Shown piece by piece: positions 5,594 to 7,218 of a DNA stretch of 7,218 bases. The stretch is from the NCBI GenBank assembly GCA_938045195.1, contig CALINC010000041.1, positions 1-7,218 of the forward strand, given 5' to 3'. How positions within the stretch are numbered: position 1 is the stretch's first letter; each line of letters begins with the position of its first letter. The position numbers and the translations under genes were made by a program. The stretch is from an uncultured Treponema sp. (lineage in GTDB: Bacteria; Spirochaetota; Spirochaetia; Treponematales; Treponemataceae). The notes under the pieces are model-generated. The model saw nothing but the letters and a program-made list of their open reading frames with translations, ran no database searches and was not told where the DNA came from.

Positions 5594-5962
5594 ATGGAAA
5601 TTAAGCTATTTGATTCTGAACTAAAAATAATGAATGTTCTTTGGGATAGGGGAGAGATGACTGCAAAACAAATTTCTCTGATATTAAATGAAGAAATTGG
5701 GTGGAATGTGAATACTACCTATACCTTGATAAACCGTTGTATTAAAAAGGGTGCAATTGAGCGTGTTGAGCCCAATTTTATGTGTAAGGCTTTGATTTCA
5801 AAAAAAAGAGTTCAGGAAGCTGAGACAAAAAATTTAATAAATAAAATTTATGACGGCTCTGCGGATTTGCTTTTTTCTGCTCTTTTGGGCAGAAAAAAAT
5901 TGTCAAAGACTCAAATAAATAAATTGCGGCAAATAGTTAAAGACTTTAAGGATGAGGATTGA
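5594..5962 (+). CDS. blaI: BlaI/MecI/CopY-family transcriptional repressor
   Basis: The protein is 122 aa, the usual length for the family. Residues 1-70 form the winged-helix domain: LFDSELKIMNVLWDRGEMTA (helix 1 and turn), then the W37 and NTTYTLINRCIKKGAIER recognition-helix region (40-57). The C-terminal half (73-118) is the helical dimerisation domain ending SKTQINKLRQIV. By family knowledge it binds palindromic operators as a dimer and represses its own operon until cleaved on a signal from a BlaR1/MecR1-type protease. By eye, the staphylococcal cleavage site Asn-Phe aligns with Ala96-Leu97 here, so cleavage, if any, must use another bond. Two operator-like repeats flank its promoter. 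The M56 protease gene starts 1 base after its stop. Codon usage is more AT-rich than in the genes to the left. The symbol denotes the family; no link to beta-lactamase is shown. Confidence 0.9.
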   Translation: MEIKLFDSELKIMNVLWDRGEMTAKQISLILNEEIGWNVNTTYTLINRCIKKGAIERVEPNFMCKALISKKRVQEAETKNLINKIYDGSADLLFSALLGRKKLSKTQINKLRQIVKDFKDED

Positions 5963-5963
5963 T

Positions 5964-6839
5964 ATGAGCCTAACGGAAAAAAGCGTAACCGGTATTTTTT
6001 TAATCTCTGTTATTATACTCATTCGATTATTTATGCTGGATAAAATTCCTAAGCGAACCTTTGTAATTTTATGGTTTGTAAGTATTATTCATCTTTTATT
6101 ACCCTTTTCAATTCCTTTTAGATTAAGTATTTATTCTATTTTTAATGTTAATAAAAACGTATTTTCTTCTCTTGGTTTTTTAACTCAAAATGACACAGCT
6201 TTAAGTATTTTAGACTTAAAAGTTCTGCTTTATGGTAAAGAATCGTTTTTTCCTTTTTTAAAAAACTTACCGCCATGGTTTAGTTGGGTTTGGATTGCGG
6301 GTTCTATTATTTGTGCTTTGTTTTTTTTGTATTCATATTTTCATTTTATAATCAAATCCGGATCATCTATAGTCATGTCTAAAAAAGAGACGGAGACTAT
6401 AATCAATTTTAATACTTTAAGAAGAAATATTGAAATACGCATATCTGATACAATAGATGTACCGTTGACATATGGGGTTTTTAATCCTATTATAATTATT
6501 CCAGCTTATTATGATTTAAGGAATAATCAAGATATTCGTTACGTACTGTATCATGAGTATATACATATTAAAAATTTTGATTCTGCTATAAAAATAATCG
6601 CAGCAATTGCAGTTTTAGTTCATTGGTTTAATCCCTTTGTTTGGGTTCTATATATTTTACTTTCCCGAGATATTGAATTATCCTGTGATGAAGCTGTTAT
6701 CAAATATTTCGGTGAAAAATCAAAAACGGAATATGCGAATGCTTTAATTAAAATAGAAGAAATAAAGAGCTCTTTTGTACCTGTTTGTAATTTTTTTAAT
6801 AAAAGTTTAATAGAGCAAAGAATTTTATCTATAACATGA
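5964..6839 (+). CDS. M56-family membrane zinc protease (BlaR1/MecR1 protease part)
   Basis: The protein is 291 aa from ATG 5964, chosen because GAGG (5954-5957) lies 6 bases upstream; ATG 5952 has no properly spaced site. Hydrophobic segments at about 10-25, 32-50 and 107-129 are the first three membrane helices. The zinc-protease domain follows: HEYIH at 197-201 (zinc ligands His197 and His201, catalytic Glu198), the typical WFNPFVW at 221-227, and RDIELSCDEAV at 235-245 with Glu238 as probable third ligand. By family knowledge this domain faces the cytoplasm and leads to cleavage of the partner repressor. The reading frame ends at EQRILSIT, where BlaR1-like proteins normally continue into a fourth membrane helix and an outside sensor domain. 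That helix is found in the overlapping next frame. No penicillin-binding sensor follows, so the signal is unknown. Confidence 0.88.
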   Translation: MSLTEKSVTGIFLISVIILIRLFMLDKIPKRTFVILWFVSIIHLLLPFSIPFRLSIYSIFNVNKNVFSSLGFLTQNDTALSILDLKVLLYGKESFFPFLKNLPPWFSWVWIAGSIICALFFLYSYFHFIIKSGSSIVMSKKETETIINFNTLRRNIEIRISDTIDVPLTYGVFNPIIIIPAYYDLRNNQDIRYVLYHEYIHIKNFDSAIKIIAAIAVLVHWFNPFVWVLYILLSRDIELSCDEAVIKYFGEKSKTEYANALIKIEEIKSSFVPVCNFFNKSLIEQRILSIT

Positions 6840-7075
6840 GAATAAAAAAGAAGTCTAAGATTATTATTATTTTTTCTTGTTTATTGGTATTAGGCGTAAG
6901 TTTTCTTTTTGCAACCTCCGAAAAAAAATCGTTAAACATAACTCACTCAAAACCTAGAGTTTATATGATAAATGGTAATGGAGAAGTAAGTAAGTATGAT
7001 ATTAAAGATTTACCGGAAAAGATAAAAGTAAGAAAAATAATTTCAATAACTAGAATTAAAAATAATTCTAAATAG
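6836..7075 (+). CDS. Short membrane protein, likely detached TM4 and tail of the M56 sensor
   Basis: The frame encodes 79 aa: a basic N-terminus (RIKKKSK), one membrane helix (about residues 8-26) and a polar tail of about 50 residues with no Cys in a lipobox context. The N-in/C-out orientation predicted by the basic residues is that of the fourth helix of BlaR1. Its ATG overlaps the M56 stop as ATGA, with no Shine-Dalgarno sequence close before it. It may be made by coupled re-initiation, or it may be the rest of the upstream gene after a one-base frameshift. Joined, the two would give a sensor of about 370 aa with a short outer domain in place of the 250-residue penicillin-binding domain of BlaR1. 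The tail (PRVYMINGNGEVSKYDIKDL) matches no family I recognise. Confidence 0.6.
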   Translation: MRIKKKSKIIIIFSCLLVLGVSFLFATSEKKSLNITHSKPRVYMINGNGEVSKYDIKDLPEKIKVRKIISITRIKNNSK

Positions 7076-7093
7076 CTTTTATGGGAGTTTAAA

Positions 7094-7180
7094 ATGAAAC
7101 AAAATCAATGTAAATTAATTAAGATGTTAAGCGTGTTAGATTGGCAATTTCTGTTTTTTCTGCTATACTTATTCTTATGA
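7094..7180 (+). CDS. 28-codon ORF with strong RBS, possibly a leader or gene remnant
   Basis: ATG 7094 is preceded by GGGAG (7083-7087) at 6 bases, one of the best ribosome binding sites in the window. The ORF encodes 28 aa: a basic, polar first half (MKQNQCKLIK) and a hydrophobic end (QFLFFLLYLFL), stopping at TGA 7178-7180. The stop overlaps the ATG of the next gene as ATGA. It could be a tiny membrane peptide, a leader coupling translation into the next gene, or the 5' stub of a lost gene of the bla-like operon. A promoter for the next gene lies inside it. Confidence 0.4.
   Translation: MKQNQCKLIKMLSVLDWQFLFFLLYLFL
7141..7169 (+). promoter_or_regulatory. Promoter of the AAA-ATPase-like gene with leaderless geometry
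   Basis: TTGGCA (7141-7146), a 17-base spacer and TATACT (7164-7169) are followed by exactly 7 bases and then ATG 7177. The expected +1 is the A of the start codon. No Shine-Dalgarno sequence lies before this ATG. The layout is the same as that of the XRE gene at 3708. Confidence 0.6.
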
Positions 7181-7218
7181 GTACGATTAGAAAAATGCCC
7201 ATAGGCGTTCAAAGTTTT
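7177..7218 (+). CDS. Start of a DUF1703-type AAA-ATPase (partial, runs off the edge)
   Basis: Only 14 codons are in the window: MSTIRKMPIGVQSF. The motif K-x-PIG-x-QSF at the N-terminus is the typical opening of the AAA-ATPase-like/PD-(D/E)XK nuclease proteins (PF09820 with PF08011, formerly DUF1703), which are multicopy in Treponema and Bacteroidetes. In those proteins a YVDKT motif follows shortly, beyond this window. Their biological role is not settled; an ATPase plus nuclease-fold makeup suggests mobile-element or defence-related work. The call rests on this short signature and is an inference. Confidence 0.55.
   Translation, partial: MSTIRKMPIGVQSF

Noticed and set aside
5542..5604. 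TTG-started 20-codon frame after the first operator's GGAG, a possible leader peptide
   Set aside because: It would start in the -35 box of the repressor promoter, so it is not on the main transcript, and its end overlaps the repressor start in another frame.
6836..6855. A-rich run (ATAAAAAAGAAG) as a programmed -1 slippery site joining the M56 and 79-aa frames
   Set aside because: The run lies after the TGA of the M56 frame, so ribosomes in that frame would stop before reaching it.
5594..7075. A complete beta-lactam resistance operon
   Set aside because: No beta-lactamase, penicillin-binding protein or penicillin-binding sensor domain is encoded in the window; only the regulator families match.
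7120..7218. Longer frame upstream of 7177 (KRVRLAISVFSAILILM...) as a signal-anchored protein made by frameshift from the 28-codon ORF
   Set aside because: It needs an assumed indel, and the part from ATG 7177 alone matches the usual N-terminus of the AAA-ATPase-like family, while the upstream part is explained by promoter sequence.
1..7218. tRNA, rRNA or CRISPR arrays
   Set aside because: No cloverleaf with a GTTC-type arm, no rRNA-like block and no regularly spaced direct repeats were seen; the only exact long direct repeat is the operator pair.

Overview
The window most resembles a chromosomal segment of a low-GC spirochaete, probably an oral Treponema of the T. denticola type. This is inference from several signs: loose spirochaete-style lipoboxes ending in Ser-Cys, a double cyclic-nucleotide-binding protein in an operon with a DUF192 lipoprotein, a proline iminopeptidase, and the start of a DUF1703-type AAA-ATPase. 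No single sequence here proves the genus.

Left part (1-4060). A minus-strand lipoprotein of the endonuclease/exonuclease/phosphatase fold (108-1127) ends in a hairpin terminator near the left edge. Divergent from it, a very good sigma-70 promoter (1207-1235) drives a three-gene plus-strand operon: a two-domain cNMP-binding regulator (start corrected to TTG 1288), an exported protein of unknown function, and a DUF192 lipoprotein. A small XRE-family repressor-like gene (3708-4013) follows with its own promoter, placed so that the mRNA should begin at the ATG (leaderless). A hairpin at 4035-4063 separates it from the convergent next gene.

Middle (4099-5593). A minus-strand proline iminopeptidase (4099-5040) has a clear promoter at 5070-5098. 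The rest of the 532-base gap up to 5593 is not empty. It holds a 377-bp decayed, internally deleted ISAs1-family element (5146-5522) in which the N-terminal and C-terminal ends of the transposase are fused and the middle is gone. Directly beside its right end lie two identical 18-bp palindromic repeats bracketing a promoter.

Right part (5525-7218). This visibly more AT-rich module encodes a BlaI/MecI-type repressor, an M56 (BlaR1/MecR1-type) membrane zinc protease, and a short membrane protein overlapping it by ATGA that looks like the missing fourth transmembrane segment of the same sensor. The two 18-bp repeats have the ACTAC-N4-GTAGT geometry of BlaI/MecI operators. One abuts the -35 box; the other covers the transcription start, the ribosome binding site and the bases up to the repressor ATG. 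The module therefore looks autoregulated: repressor off-state, membrane protease sensing a signal and relieving repression. No beta-lactamase and no penicillin-binding sensor domain are present, so the signal is unknown. A 28-codon ORF with a strong ribosome binding site and the first 14 codons of a DUF1703-like AAA-ATPase, again apparently leaderless, close the window.

The most notable points are the operator pair with its built-in ribosome binding site, the sensor split across two ORFs without a sensor domain, the ISAs1-derived miniature element at the boundary of the AT-rich module, and two genes with the same -35/17/-10/7/ATG leaderless layout.
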